From the NCBI GenBank assembly GCA_015178975.1, contig WHVD01000089.1, forward strand, positions 286,461 to 350,460: a stretch of DNA of 64,000 nt. Reading direction: 5' to 3'. The notes beneath the pieces are model-generated. The model saw nothing but the letters and a program-made list of their open reading frames with translations, did no database searches and was not told where the DNA came from. A program made the position numbers and the translations under genes. Shown here in pieces: positions 22,247 to 34,176 of this stretch. This stretch comes from Hysterangium stoloniferum (lineage: Eukaryota > Basidiomycota > Agaricomycetes > Hysterangiales > Hysterangiaceae). Numbering within the stretch: position 1 is the first letter of the stretch; the number at the start of each line of letters is the position of its first letter.

Positions 22247-22649
22247 TGTTAGAAATGGGAAAATACAATATCTATATGTGACAGACTGTTATAAGACCCA
22301 GGTTTGCCATCAGTTATATAAACTGTTATAAGAGCACAAGTTGGCAACATAAGTCCTTATATATATGTATATATAATCCATCATATAATACTATAACCTG
22401 TTAAAGGCATAGAAAAGAATTGACCCAGCCTGGGATTGAACCAAGGACCTCCTGGCTTTATATGCAGGTGCTCTTAACCACTGAGCTACTGGACCTATAG
22501 TCTAGTATTATATGATGGATTATATATACATATATATAAGGACTTATGATGCCAACTTGTGCTCTTATAACAGCTTATATAACTGATGGCAAACCTGGGT
22601 CTTATAACAGTCTGTCACATATAGATATTGTATTTTCCCATTTCTAACA
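22247..22649. repeat. TRIM-t LTRs in head-to-head inverted arrangement
   Basis: A plus-strand LTR fragment (22247 to about 22393, TGTTAGAAATG to ...ATACTA) is joined to the last bases of a TRIM interior (ATAACC) and a complete minus-strand LTR (22399-22649). Flanks differ (CTGGG and ATAAC), so this is a rearrangement, not a simple insertion. Confidence 0.85.
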
Positions 22650-23008
22650 ATAACTTGTCTCGGAGGGAACTTGAGAACGGGCATGGGTGCTCGACCAGGC
22701 TCAACATCGACTCCAGGGGCGTTCAACTGCCTGGGTGACGAGCGTTCTTCAGGTGGGTCGGGTGGAATGTTCGTTGACGATTCCACTACTACTCTGGAAG
22801 GATCTTCCAGAGGAGTTGATCCTTGGAGAGTCGACGAAGACTTCCTCAAGGTGACGGTACAGGGTGGTTCCAAATTAGCAGATTTCTGACGAGGCATGGA
22901 GCTACTCGGAGCTGATGAAGACCTAGGTGTTTGGTTCTTGCCCGTAGTCATTCGCATGTTCGGGTTTTAGTAGTCCAATAATAAGATCTTTCTTCATAGG
23001 AAAAGAAC

Positions 23009-23028
23009 GGTCTGGCCCGGATCACCAC
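23009..23028 (-). promoter_or_regulatory. Gyp-A primer-binding site (tRNA 3'-end type)
   Basis: On the minus strand GTGGTGATCCGGGCC; TGG at its start would pair with the CCA end of a tRNA. The same site follows the LTR at 37643, 56939 and (minus) 52115. I could not determine which tRNA it matches. Confidence 0.65.
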
Positions 23029-23394
23029 TGTGTGTGAGAGGTATGGCGAAATACACTCAGGAAATATAGTTGGATGAGCTCTTACTATATTTCCTTTATT
23101 ATTTCTATTTTCTCTCTTTTATTATATCTATAATTAGTTTGACGACCTATGTATGTGGTACATCGACTCTTGTGGGCGCACACATGCCAGACTTATGTAT
23201 TCTAGCACCCGTAGTTTAGAACTCAGACACTTTTTACACCGCAACCACGACTTACCCAGACACCCATTAGTGTCCTGTAAGTTGTGATTGGTGTATCGTC
23301 TCGACCGTCACAGATGGGCTTTAGCTACTCATTCAAACTGAGTTTCGAACTGTATCAGTCGAAACTCAATCCCTATCTCAACTCGCGTGGACTA

Positions 23395-24368
23395 TGTTAC
23401 GACCGTGTCGTAACCCATGTCGCAGCCCAATGGTCTCCGAGAATACTACAGCCTATCGGTGTTCCAAGTTATTGATCAAGTCATCATTTCGGCAACCTTT
23501 GGAATACCGACACTGACGTATACCTTCACAGCGATCAAACCTCGTTTACGCCCCTGTCAAAATATACTCGTACCATCTGGTTATGCTTTGATACGTCCCC
23601 TTTCATTATGATGATCCGTTTTACTCTATGTTTCACATATGCCCATATATACCTGTAGCCCATGGACTATTCCCTTTTCTCGTAATTCCGCTCTTGGCTA
23701 AATCTCGGCTTCCGATCTTATCGTAACTTTCCGGTTTCTAGTCAAGTCTATTCGTCAAATAGTGTTTCCGCTCTTCCCTTAGTTAGTAGTTTCTAGACAC
23801 CGATAACTCATATATAAACCCACTGTAAATGTAGTTATTGGACAATCAGAATATCGACTTAGATCGACTTAGATACCCTCTAATTTCTGACTCCATTATC
23901 TATTCACGACCACCACATTCTGACTCCATCCGATTTACGATTCAACCTACATTTACGACTTCAACCTCTAATCTCCGACTCTCAGTCCCCGACACTCTCA
24001 GTCTCCAACTCTCAGTCTCCGACTGTCTCAGTCTCCGACTGTCTCAGTCTCCGACTGTCTCAGTCTCCGACTGTCTCAGTCTCCGACTGTCTCAGTCTCC
24101 GACTGTCTCGGTCTCCGACTCTCTCAGTCTCTGACTCTCTCAGCCTCCGACTCTTGGTCTCCGACCCCTCAACCCAACCCTCAACTTATCCTTCAGTTTC
24201 CGATCGGTAGTTTACCGAGAGGTTTACTTGACAGGACTAGTTTTCGCCCGCCTGAAATTTAAGGACACCTGACGGTAACTTGCGAGGGTGCAGCACATAA
24301 GCTGAAGCCAAGTCCTTCCATTCGGTCCCTGTCGGCCAGCCGACATCTGTCAGTTTCTGCTCTTAACA
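23395..24368 (+). repeat. E-family solo LTR, TSD GACTA
   Basis: 974 bp, TGTTACGACCGTG...GCTCTTAACA, with GACTA at 23390-23394 and 24369-24373. A diverged relative is at 55792. No coding sequence of this family is in the window. Confidence 0.85.
23972..24160 (+). repeat. 16-bp minisatellite in the E LTR
   Basis: About ten tandem copies of a unit near CTCCGACTGTCTCAGT, most regular at 24016-24123. The related E sequence at 55792-56245 lacks the array. Confidence 0.85.
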
Positions 24369-24642
24369 GACTACATCCACGCTACTCTATTATTCAACTC
24401 TCTAACTACTCTACTTGCACTCGAGCAGTTGTCCAGAATCGCACTTAACCAGTCAATTCTGCTTATTCGTTCTAGCTATCTACCTTACTTTAGATAGCTA
24501 CTTCTTTCTACCGTATTGAACTAAGTAGTCAATACACGTTCGGTCCGTATTAGACTTAGACAGTCAATACATCGTGGTATCGTACTTCAACGGTTGATAT
24601 TCTTCGTATATAGAACGGTTAGAACTTCTACCACTCTTCACA

Positions 24643-27064
24643 GGAAGGAGGGAGGATGGTTCTTAAACAAGAAGTGTTCTCATCATTCCTCAAAGCGCTC
24701 CGCATGCACGATGACGCATTACAAATCCTTCACGTCATACTCGGTGGGGATCACATCGTCTCCAAAGTCGACTACCAGTATATATACATTCGGATGCTGG
24801 AGGAGTCTCTTAACGGGATTACTCGGAATTCTTCGTTTGCGTATTTCACTTTAAGGGGTCGGTTAAGGCGAAATCAGAGAAGACTCGATAAGATGGTTTT
24901 GGAAGTGCTTTACCCTTATGGTGATTCCATCCAGGTACCCGATTCACCCATCTCCACAACAAGTTCATTTGTTCGTACCCTGAATGGATCTCCCAACACT
25001 CGTTTCCTTCTTTCGCTCAATCGTCCCATTATTTTGCAAGACTTCCCATCTGATATGAGGATGCAGGTGGCGGAACGTCTTCAGGAAAAAGGAATTGGAA
25101 TATGCATCCCCCTCTATCAGCCTCAACCTCGTCGACCTTTGAATACGGTCAAAATCGAGAGAGGGATCGCGACAGAACCTAGCCCTACCCCCCATCAGGA
25201 AAGTCACCGCTCTCACATCGTGTTCGAACGAATCCCTGGCAATACGAATGTGGGTGATGAACCAATTACGACTAGAAATTGATCAGTCGCCAACAGGGGT
25301 CGACCGTCTTTATCCACTGCATTCACCGAGGGTATAGCTGGTCAGGTTGCTAGTCGAGGATCGCTGAATCCAGTCGATCCTCGCCATTCCCTGCTGATCT
25401 CCTCCAACCCTTTTCTGCCATAAGGAGGACCTCCTAGTAATTCATCTGGGAGTTCTAGTACCTCAAGCTATGGAGGGAATTCGGGACGTGGGGGGTGTCA
25501 CGGTAGAGTACCTAACCCTCCCTTTCAAACTCCGATGCAGCCTCGAGCCAGCGCGCCTATCGATGACTTATCTAAGGATAAAAGGATCGCTCTTAACACC
25601 AACGACATCAATATCAAATGGTCAGACCTTCCCGAATATGATAGAACTCAATCCAAGGCGTTGGATTACATCATGGACATTATGAGCCTCTCGGAGATCT
25701 CTGACTCCATGAGTACATTGTTGGGAGTCGCTCTGCCAAGACAACTCACCAGCGGTGCTAAGATCTGGTGGAGCACCCTAGACCATGAACATCGCACTGA
25801 ATTTAGTCGATCTCACGGATCGTTTCTTTGGGGCATCGTAAAAGGATTACTAGGAACTCGTTGGCGCAAATCCTTGGCTCTAGAATGGGAAGCCATGAAG
25901 TTTTGACAGGCCGGTCACAATCATGAGACACCCGTTCATTACATTCAGTGAAGGGTCAAGCTCTATCGATTCTTGTACGGGTTCCACCAAAACCGGAAGG
26001 ACGAAATGCACAGACTTATCCTGACACTACCCACGGAATGGCTTTATCTTCTACAGGAACAACCTATCGACAATATCATGAGCCTACAGACTTACGCAAA
26101 CAATTTACAAGAGGCTCTGATTAACGCTTGGGTTCAAACACATCGAGAACATAATCGGTTTCAGAAACCCAGAGTCTGTTAAAGGCATAGAAAAGAATTG
26201 ACCCAGCCTGGGATTGAACCAAGGACCTCCTGGCTTTATATGCAGGTGCTCTTAACCACTGAGCTACTGGACCTATAGTCTAGTATTATATGATGGATTA
26301 TATATACATATATATAAGGACTTATATTGCCAACTTGTGCTCTTATAACAGTTTATATAACTGATGGCAAGCCTGGGTCTTATAACAGTCTGTCACATAT
26401 AGATATTGTATTTTCCCATTTCTAACAGAGTCATGATCGCCAAGCAAGACAAGTCGGATCCCTGGCATGAGGAGGAGCACTCTGGAAAAATCGACTCCAC
26501 TAATCGAAGCCACGCCCTCCTCGGCAAACTCGAGGATAAAACCATCCCTAGGAGATCGAATGCTAAGCAGGGTAAGAAACACGGCGAGTTCTTTTTCAAA
26601 TGAAGTGACAAGAAAAGCATCGCCAAGCCTCCAAGGAGTGTTGGATTTGTGGGAGCTTAGAGCATTTCAAGATCGACTGCCCTCATGTGGGCAGGATGTC
26701 GCACTATGTCTCTATTAACAAGTGCTCCACGCAGAACCCAGCGGAGGATCAAAGGGCTTATGAAACGGTTTATGGATTAAGTGTACAGGGACAAGTACAT
26801 AACATTGATGAGGAATCAATTTTCATTTCTGTCTACCTTCCTCAGCCAGAGGACAACATCATTTCAGACGTGAAAGCATCCTCGAATGAGAATGAGACAT
26901 CACAAGTTTATGTTTCTATATCAGACCATGATTTTCTTGAGAAAGGAGACTGGCTAGACACTCATCGTCAGAACCGTGAAGGTCTGACTGAGATGAGAGC
27001 TTTTTCGCGACCTGAACCTCCCACCATTGAGGAAATCGTCGACGAGGATGCATTTGCGAACTGA
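24643..27064 (+). pseudogene. Gyp-A copy 1 gag, 5'-truncated and broken
   Basis: Starts inside Gag (GGRMVLKQEVF) right after the L1 LTR; the N-terminal 190 or so residues are missing. Retained are the conserved LHVILGGDH and YFTLRGRLR blocks, a Ser/Gly/Asn-rich linker, the capsid-like LPEYDRTQSKALDYIMD to LPTEWLYLL region, and a CCHC zinc knuckle (CWICGSLEHFKIDC, about 26640-26681). A solo TRIM-t interrupts it at 26177. In-frame stops at 25280, 25421, 25904, 25950 and 26602 are mostly TGA where copy 2 has CGA. Confidence 0.85.
26177..26427 (-). repeat. TRIM-t solo LTR, TSD GAGTC
   Basis: 251 bp with GAGTC at 26172-26176 and 26428-26432. Gyp-A copy 2 has the uninterrupted empty site (CCCAGAGTCATGATCAC, about 59114-59130), which proves the boundaries. 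Confidence 0.97.
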
Positions 27065-28195
27065 TCTAAGGAAATAAGTCAGACCTATGTCATAGAAGAC
27101 CCCTCTGAGTCAGAGGGATCGGAGGAGGAGAGCTTCCCCTTCGACCCAGGGCAATTACCCGACTTAATTCCTTGCGATGAGTCAGACTCTGAAGCGGACG
27201 ACTCTATTTCGAATGCTCCCAAAGTACCTAACAGTAGACGTATCAGGAGGGACATCAAACTGGCTGCAAGAAAAGAAAGCAAAAGACCTAGAATTCAATA
27301 CCCCCAATCCAGTCGACTTATGAAAGAAAATTCGACTATTATCTATCACAGAAGGGACCCTCCGGGTGGATATTCCAGTATTGGGATTTCAGCATTACAC
27401 GTCTACGGACGCGTAGGGAATTCAGAAGCCTCAAATCCTATTAAAATCAGGCTGGACGCTGGAGCTGACCTCTCCTTAATCTCAGAGGATTTCTATAAGA
27501 AACTAGAGGACCACCCTAAACTCAAGCAAGGACTCAAGCTGCGCCTCGTACAACTTACCGGTAATGCCAAAGTATTAGGATACATCAATGTTCCCATTTA
27601 TCTCGAGGACGACACCGGTATACTCCTTAAATTTACCGCTGAGACGTACGTTGTCCGAGGTATGACTGTCCTGATCCTTCTTGGAGAAGACTTTTACGTG
27701 AACAATGAGATCGGGACACTGTGAGACCAACCGCTGGGTTCCAGATTGATTTTGCCTGGGAGAGCAGGATCTATTCCAGCCAGTTCTTCCAAGGAGCCGC
27801 AGCCTTTAACCTTTTTGATTAGCAAGATCCCCCTTGAGGAATTAGCCAATGACTCGTCTGAATTGACTTCCAAACCAGACAAAGGAGTGCGTACTGAAAG
27901 AGTCACATGGGCCTCACAGGATTGTACTATAGAACCAGAATCAGCTCAATCAGTACCAATCTTTGTAGGAGATCTTATTGGTGACCAATGGATAGTCGAG
28001 GGAGTTGTCTTACAGAACGACAATGGGAGTATACTAGCTGCTCCCACCACCGCCATCTCTAGGGAACGTGCCGCGATACCTCTCGCTAATCCCTCTCTGA
28101 CGCCAAGAATCATCAGATGAGGGGAAACCGTTGGATTAATTCATGACGCGAACAAATGGGCCCAGACTCCTAGATCTTCGACTGAGAGGGCATCA
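27065..28195 (+). pseudogene. Gyp-A copy 1 protease region
   Basis: Continues the gag-pol frame. An acidic Ser/Glu-rich stretch precedes a retropepsin-like domain with IRLDAGADLSLIS (about 27450-27485) and the flap/ILLGEDF end. The catalytic motif is DAG where most families have D[ST]G; copy 2 has the same, so it is a family trait. TGA stops at 27062, 27722 and 28118 interrupt the frame; the last is shared with copy 2. Confidence 0.78.
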
Positions 28196-29719
28196 ATGCA
28201 GTCGACGGCAACCAAGATCACCCATCTTGTCGAAAGTCTATCAAGAATAGAAGAGGAATGTGTCCTTAATCCTCAATCTTCTGGGCTGCCCCTGGAACGG
28301 GAACTCGCAGACGATTTCGACCCGGCAGGCCCCAAAACATCAGAAGTTGCCACCACGGAAATGTTTCACGTGGAAGATCTGCATAAGCTAGTTAATTTAG
28401 GTCCTGACATCCCTACCGACGTCTCCTCCCGCTTGGAGTCAGTATTAACTAAGAATGTTCTAGCTTTTGGAGTAGACGGGCGTTTAGGACAAGTAGATGT
28501 CAAGGTCAATGTCCCCTTAAAAGATGGCGCACAACCTATTTCAATGTCAATGTTTCCAACCTCCCCGGCTAATAGGAAAGTCATTGACGAACAAATGGAC
28601 ACTTGGTTCCAACAGGGAGTGATTGAACCGTCCAAGAGTCCTTGGGGGGCGCCAGCCTTTGTCGTCTACCGCAACGGGAAACCACGAGTAGTGATTGACT
28701 ATAGAAAGTTGAACAGCCTAACGGTTCCCGATGAATTTCCACTACCGGGTCAATCGGAAATCATGCAAGCACTCTCGGGATCCAACATCTTAACTTCCTT
28801 TGATGCACTAGCTGGTTTTACCCAACTTGAAATGTTAGAGGAAGATAAGCCAAAGACAGCCTTCAGATCCCATCGAGGACTGTGGCAATTCCGGAGAATG
28901 CCCTTTGGACTTTGTAATGGACCTTCTATATTCCAAAGGGTTATGAAAACCGTACTTGCACCCTACTTATGGATATTCTGCCTAGTTTATATTGATGACA
29001 TCGTGATCTTTTCTAAGACATGGGATGATCATCTAGAGCATTTGGACCAGGTCCTACAAGCCATCATTGCAGCGGGAATCACTCTCTCACCCAAAAAGTG
29101 CTACGTGGGGTATAATTCGATTTTACTACTAGGACATAAGGTGTCTAGACTCGGCTTTTCGACCCATCAAGAAAAGGTCGCCACTATATTGGAATTAGCC
29201 ACACCTTCTAAGATAGCAGACCTTCAATGTTTTCTCGGAATGGTTCTGTACCTCTCTGCTTACATACCATTCTACTCCTGGACGGTTGCTCCACTTTTCA
29301 ACCTCTTAAAGAAAGGCGTTCGTTGGCATTGGGATTCAGAACACGCCCGAGCTTTTGAAGACATCAAGGTTGCATTGAGTTCTGCTCCAGTACTTGGACA
29401 CCCTGCGAGCGGTATGCCTTATAGGTTATACACAGACACTTTGGACTTCGTGCTGGGATGTTGCCTCCAGCAAATACAAAAAATGACGCTTAAGGACCTA
29501 AAGGATACGAAAATTTATGCCCAAGCAAGGACAGCTTTCGATCAATCACGAGACGTCCCCATTTTTGTTACTCGTTATAAAACCAAGGAGCCGGAATTCA
29601 CCTGGATGGATTCCTGGACCGCAGATTTTGATGACACCAGTATCACAGTCGAACGTGTTATTGCCTATTGGAGCCGTACGCTCAAGAAAGCGGAATGTAA
29701 CTACTCAGCCACAGAGTGA
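28196..29719 (+). CDS. Gyp-A copy 1 reverse transcriptase and RNase H start
   Basis: An open 507-codon stretch of the polyprotein. RT shows the primer-grip side GVIEPSKSPWGAPAFVV, RVVIDYRKLN, the LTSFDAL and FRRMPFGLCN blocks, the catalytic YIDDIVIF (about 28990), and the thumb region, followed by the first RNase H Asp (LYTDT) and the start of RNase H. It ends at TGA 29717-29719 in TE-stop-EALAA, where related elements carry an Arg. The initial Met is only an internal codon: the true product is one gag-pol frame shared with the flanking pieces. Confidence 0.85.
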   Translation: MQSTATKITHLVESLSRIEEECVLNPQSSGLPLERELADDFDPAGPKTSEVATTEMFHVEDLHKLVNLGPDIPTDVSSRLESVLTKNVLAFGVDGRLGQVDVKVNVPLKDGAQPISMSMFPTSPANRKVIDEQMDTWFQQGVIEPSKSPWGAPAFVVYRNGKPRVVIDYRKLNSLTVPDEFPLPGQSEIMQALSGSNILTSFDALAGFTQLEMLEEDKPKTAFRSHRGLWQFRRMPFGLCNGPSIFQRVMKTVLAPYLWIFCLVYIDDIVIFSKTWDDHLEHLDQVLQAIIAAGITLSPKKCYVGYNSILLLGHKVSRLGFSTHQEKVATILELATPSKIADLQCFLGMVLYLSAYIPFYSWTVAPLFNLLKKGVRWHWDSEHARAFEDIKVALSSAPVLGHPASGMPYRLYTDTLDFVLGCCLQQIQKMTLKDLKDTKIYAQARTAFDQSRDVPIFVTRYKTKEPEFTWMDSWTADFDDTSITVERVIAYWSRTLKKAECNYSATE

Positions 29720-31720
29720 GAAGCATTAGCTGCTAAAGAAGGATTGGTCCATTTCCAGCTCTTTATCGAGGGAGAACATATCCTTTTGATCACTGACCAT
29801 GCGGCGTTACAATGGGCCAGATCTTACAAGAATACTAATTGTAGACTGGCCGCATGGGGGGCGGTATACGCTGCATACCCCGGTCTGGAAATCCTACATA
29901 GAGCAGGACGGATACACAGCAACGTTGACCCATTATCTAGACTTCCTCGAGTACCTGACTGTGCTAGCCCTGCGAGAGATGATCTCTTACCAATCGTAGT
30001 GGACTCTTATAACCGGAACGACAACGAGATGTTATGGGAGAACAAACCAGCGGAAAAGGCCGTCTTTCTCACTCATCACGAGTTAGTCGAACCTGTCGGA
30101 ACAGTCGAAGAGGTCCCCCAAATGAAATGGGACTTGCACAACCTTCCCAGAAACGATGAGACTGATGAGGCGGATTTTACTCTCTCGAATCCACAATTGC
30201 TTATAGAGATCAATGAGAATTACGCTAAGGAACTTCATGATGGATACCAGAAAGATCCCGCCTTCAGGAATTATTACGCCGCCGATCCCATTTCTCCAAA
30301 CATGGTAGCCACTCCTTCGCATTATTTTATCGGCAAGAATAAGCTATTGTTCTTTCGAGATTCGGACTGGAAAAGTCGAATCTGCGTTCCTAGCAGCATG
30401 ACGACAACCATACTCAAGCTGATACATGATAATCCTTTCGAAGGAGCTCATGCAGGCGGCCACAGGCTTTTTAATCTGATGAAAGACCATTTCTTCTGGC
30501 CGAGGATGTTGCATGACTGAGTGGCATACACTCGCAGCTGCAACATATGCCAGAAAACTAAAATTGATCATTCCGCTCGACAAGGAGCTCTTCGACCCGT
30601 GGATGTACCCCTAAGGCTATTTGAGGTTGTCTCGATGGACCTGATTACCGGATTGCCTCCTTCTACAGAGGGTGGTTATTCCACCATCTTCGTCGCCGTG
30701 GATAAACTCATGCGTTTCTTAATCTGTGAACCCACTACTTCAAATCTATCCGCAGAAGGATTCGTGCGAATCTTCGTGAATAAAGTAGCCGCTCCTTTCG
30801 GCCTGCCTTCAAGGATAATCTGTGATCGAGACAAGAGATGGACCTGTAGGTTCTGGAGAGAAGTCTGCAAAGTATACGGAAGTGCCCTTGCAGTATCCTC
30901 ATCCCACCATCCTCAGACTGACGGTCAAATGGAGAATGCTAATGCAATTGTGGAGCAAATGCTCAGAGTGTACTGCGCCTCTTCGAAGGAGGAATGGTCT
31001 AAATGGACTCAAGTAGTGGCTCATACCTACAATTCAATGGTTCAAAGCTCAACAAGCTATGCGCTGGCCTTTTTGCTGATGGGCTACTTACCAAGAGGAA
31101 TGTCTAGCCGTCTAGGAGGGGATGACCCTGTGGTCCCCAGAGAATTATTGGATAGCCCTGTAGCCGACCAATGGATCTTAGAATTGGAAAATCACCGACA
31201 AGCGGCGTGGGATTCGATTGCACGAGCACAAGAAACCCAAGCTCGCAGTTACAACAAGAGACGGAGATTAGTGGAAGATATCTCAGAGGGGGATTATGTT
31301 CTGATTAATCCCTATTCTCTCGAGCTCGTCGAAGCCAAGGGACCTGGAAGAAAACTTATACAAAGATGGATAGCGCCATTTGAGGTCTTGGAAAAGATCA
31401 ATCCTCAAGTCTTCTGACTCTGCATTCCCTCGGAATATCAATTACATCCAGTGATTAATCGAGACCATCTTAAAAAGTACCACCTCTCCCCTAAGGAATT
31501 CAGATCCAGGGAGCTACTCGAGAACCCTCGAGAACTCAATCGTAACAACGAGGAGTACAAAGTAGAAGCTATAGTAGGGCACAAAAAGCATCGAAATCGA
31601 CTCCTTTTCCAGGTTCGATGGAAAGGATATGGACCGGAGGAGGACACTTGGTTAAACGGCAATGACCTTTGTAACGTTCCCGCTCTTCTTAGAGCTTACA
31701 AGACTATTTATCGAATTTAA
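29720..31720 (+). pseudogene. Gyp-A copy 1 RNase H end, integrase, chromodomain
   Basis: Same frame as RT. RNase H ends with ITDHAALQWAR and HSNVDPLSR; integrase has an HHCC finger (HDNPFEGAHAGGH ... CNICQ), catalytic Asp in SMDLITGLP (about 30634), Asp in IICDRDKRW (about 30822), Glu in DGQMENAN (about 30931), and a GPY/F-like RWIAPFEVLEK module. A chromodomain ends the protein (EYKVEAIVGHKKH to WLNGNDL, 31552-31720), which in chromoviruses directs integration to heterochromatin. TGA stops at 30518 and 31415 break it. Confidence 0.85.
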
Positions 31721-31915
31721 TGATCATTTCACATCCTTACGACGACAACACTGTTTATCAACTTCTAGCTCTACCCCCCCACTTTCTTCCCCCTCAGCCT
31801 TTCACTTCAATAACCGAGCGGAGCTTGAAATTAATATAAAATACATAAATGCGCTAAAGAAAATTTTATTCCCCCTATCTCTTCCCTCCATGTCAACCTC
31901 TCTAATCAGTACACT
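31721..31915 (+). promoter_or_regulatory. Pol-ORF3 spacer with TATA-like box
   Basis: 195 bp without ORF. ATATAAAATA at 31834-31843 lies about 75 bp before the ORF3 ATG and is conserved in fragment B (14471). Confidence 0.5.
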
Positions 31916-33349
31916 ATGTCGCAGGAGCAACAACCCAAAGCCAAGTTCCCCAACTTCAAAAGAATACCGCGACCTCAACCTATTAATACCTCTACCACGC
32001 CGTCTCGTACTGAACAAGTCGAGCACTCCACGAGTAATTTTGGAACACCTTTGCCAATACCCTCTGCTGTGCAGGGTGACATCGCAGGAACATCCACCGA
32101 GTCGGGGAACGGAACCACCTTTACTCCATACGCTCCTCTTCCCAGACCCCGATTTCCCAATTTTAAAAGAATACCTCGACCTCAAACTACAGTTCCTTCT
32201 ACCGAAGAGGAGGTCAAAAAGAAACAGCAGTCTGAGGCTTTCTCTGTGCAGGTTCAGGAGGAATTGAAAACACTTAAACGGAAGAGGAGAGAGGAGTACT
32301 TGGAAGGACAGTGGAGGATGGGGGCTAGGGATAATGTCCCTTCAAGGCGGACACGGCAGGAATGGAGGAGAATGGAAGGGCACGATAATCCTTCAATCAT
32401 CACTCCCCCTTCGGGTCATAAATGGACGAATTTCGCTGAAACGGATTGCAGTGATGGGGGCACGCTATGTGTTCGGAGTGTAGGACAAAAAAGTAGGAAA
32501 GGAAAAGATGGGGTCACCTTCTACGATTGGGACAAAATACAAAGGATCAAATTACAAAGCATTGCATTGCGACGTGGAGATGGAGTTGCACTACCTCCCA
32601 GACCCCCTTCACAATGTGGACCTCAGGAATGAACCTACCGGATGGGGCCCGGTGATCTTTCATCTGACTCGGAGGACGACCAATCTCGCTACCCCGCCTA
32701 CGACAGCAAGTACCTCAGTGCTGACTGCCATGAAGGTTTCCTACTCCCTGACAACATTCACTTCTTCACGAGTGATCCTAACCAACGACGAAAGCTACCA
32801 ACTTCCATCAGAGTTTGGAGAGGGTATCATCCAGCAGACTCTGTGACCCCATCCAGTTCTTCTCATCTCCCTCCACCTCCGCCGGTCTCTTCCGTACCCA
32901 CATTACAGCGCTTTACACCCTTTTCAGAGTTACCGGGAAGTCTTGTACCATCCGCTGAGCTGCCTTCTCTTCCCCCTATACGACTACCCCTCCCCTTCAC
33001 AGGACATTCCCTTATATCACTGTCCTCATCCATACCCAAGCCTTCTCCAGCACCGCAGCCAATCTCACCCCTCTGCATATCACCTGACCTTCTTGTCGCC
33101 TCCTACTCTACTCTGACGCCTTTGGTCCCTGCGGTGTCTAACATTCCCCTCAGTTCCTTGACAACGCGGAGTCCACCGCCCGCCTCTCCCTACTCCCCTT
33201 GCGTTTCTCTGGGAAGCCCCATTCAGCATCCTAACGATACATTAATGGATATTGATCACCCTATCCCGGACATTCTCGCAACGCCTATGGAGGAAGTCCT
33301 CGAGACGCCTCTCTCAACCACAGATGTCTCCAAGGAACCCCCCCCCGGC

Positions 33350-34176
33350 TGTTAGGATACACACACAGGCCGGGTTTCCGGAGAAACCCACGGGATATCC
33401 GGTAGGACTTGGCTTCAGCTTATAGGCTGCCCCCTCGCTAGATCGTGTTGTCCAATTTCAAACGGACGGACGGGGATCCCGGGGAGTCCGGGCGGGGTTC
33501 GTAGGTCGTAGGTTGTAAGTCGAGGGTCGTGGGTCGTGAGTCGTTAGTCGAGTTGGTTGAGAGAGATAGATGCGCCGGAGCCCGTGGGCTCTGACTAGTG
33601 CGAGCGATGTGAATCGAGTAAGGTTTTAGAGCGGAAAATATTATTAGATTACTGGGGGGAATCTAAGCTAATTTTCTGACTGGATTGTATGTACAACATC
33701 TGCCAGTTTATATAGACCGTGGAATGCATGACATACCAAATCCAGTAATAACGAAACGAAAACTAACAAAACATGAAACGGGAATAGTAAACACCAAATT
33801 GGTGTTAGGAACGGAACGGAACGGAGCAGAGTCCGAATCGTGACAAAGCATAACCCATAACGGGAAACGGAGCGGGAGCGGAGTCCTAAATCGTGACAGG
33901 TCATTTGACTAAAACGGGAACGGGGCTCGATTAGAGCGGTGACAGGATTCTAAGCGGGGACCGGTGACTGATGCGTGGGACGAAGACGGACATAGACAGA
34001 GACGGAGTCCGGGGGAAGTCCGGTGACTGATATGTATCGTAATGAGGTCGAATGTAACGAGTCTTGACATAACGGAGTCCGGGTGGGAAATCCTATAAAC
34101 AGACGATTGGTGCTTGTAGCGCGTGGGGGCGTACGGGTTAGTGCCCGGAGTCCGGCGGGATTGTCCGGTCGTAACA
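33350..34176 (-). repeat. Gyp-C solo LTR, TSD CCGGC
   Basis: 827 bp, TGTTAGGATAC...GGTCGTAACA, with CCGGC at 33345-33349 and 34177-34181. Inserted in ORF3. Same family as the LTRs bounding 36430-53413. Confidence 0.94.

Larger units (their letters stand above)
22194..23028 (-). pseudogene. Gyp-A deletion derivative: PPT end, TRIM pair, gag N-terminus, primer site
   Basis: Only the two ends of a minus-strand Gyp-A remain: the ORF3/PPT end (22194-22246) and the 5' part with Gag residues from MTTGKNQTPRS to LKFPPRQV (22650-22951), 5' leader and primer-binding site. The 22247-22649 TRIM pair replaces about 8 kb of interior. The Gag N-terminus is homologous to 57015-57320 of copy 2. Confidence 0.8.
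23033..24642 (+). repeat. L1-type LTR interrupted by an E-family LTR
   Basis: TGTGAGAGG...CCACTCTTCACA, about 632 bp after removing the insertion. It abuts the interior of gag of Gyp-A copy 1 at 24643 with no primer site between, a recombinant junction. Confidence 0.83.
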
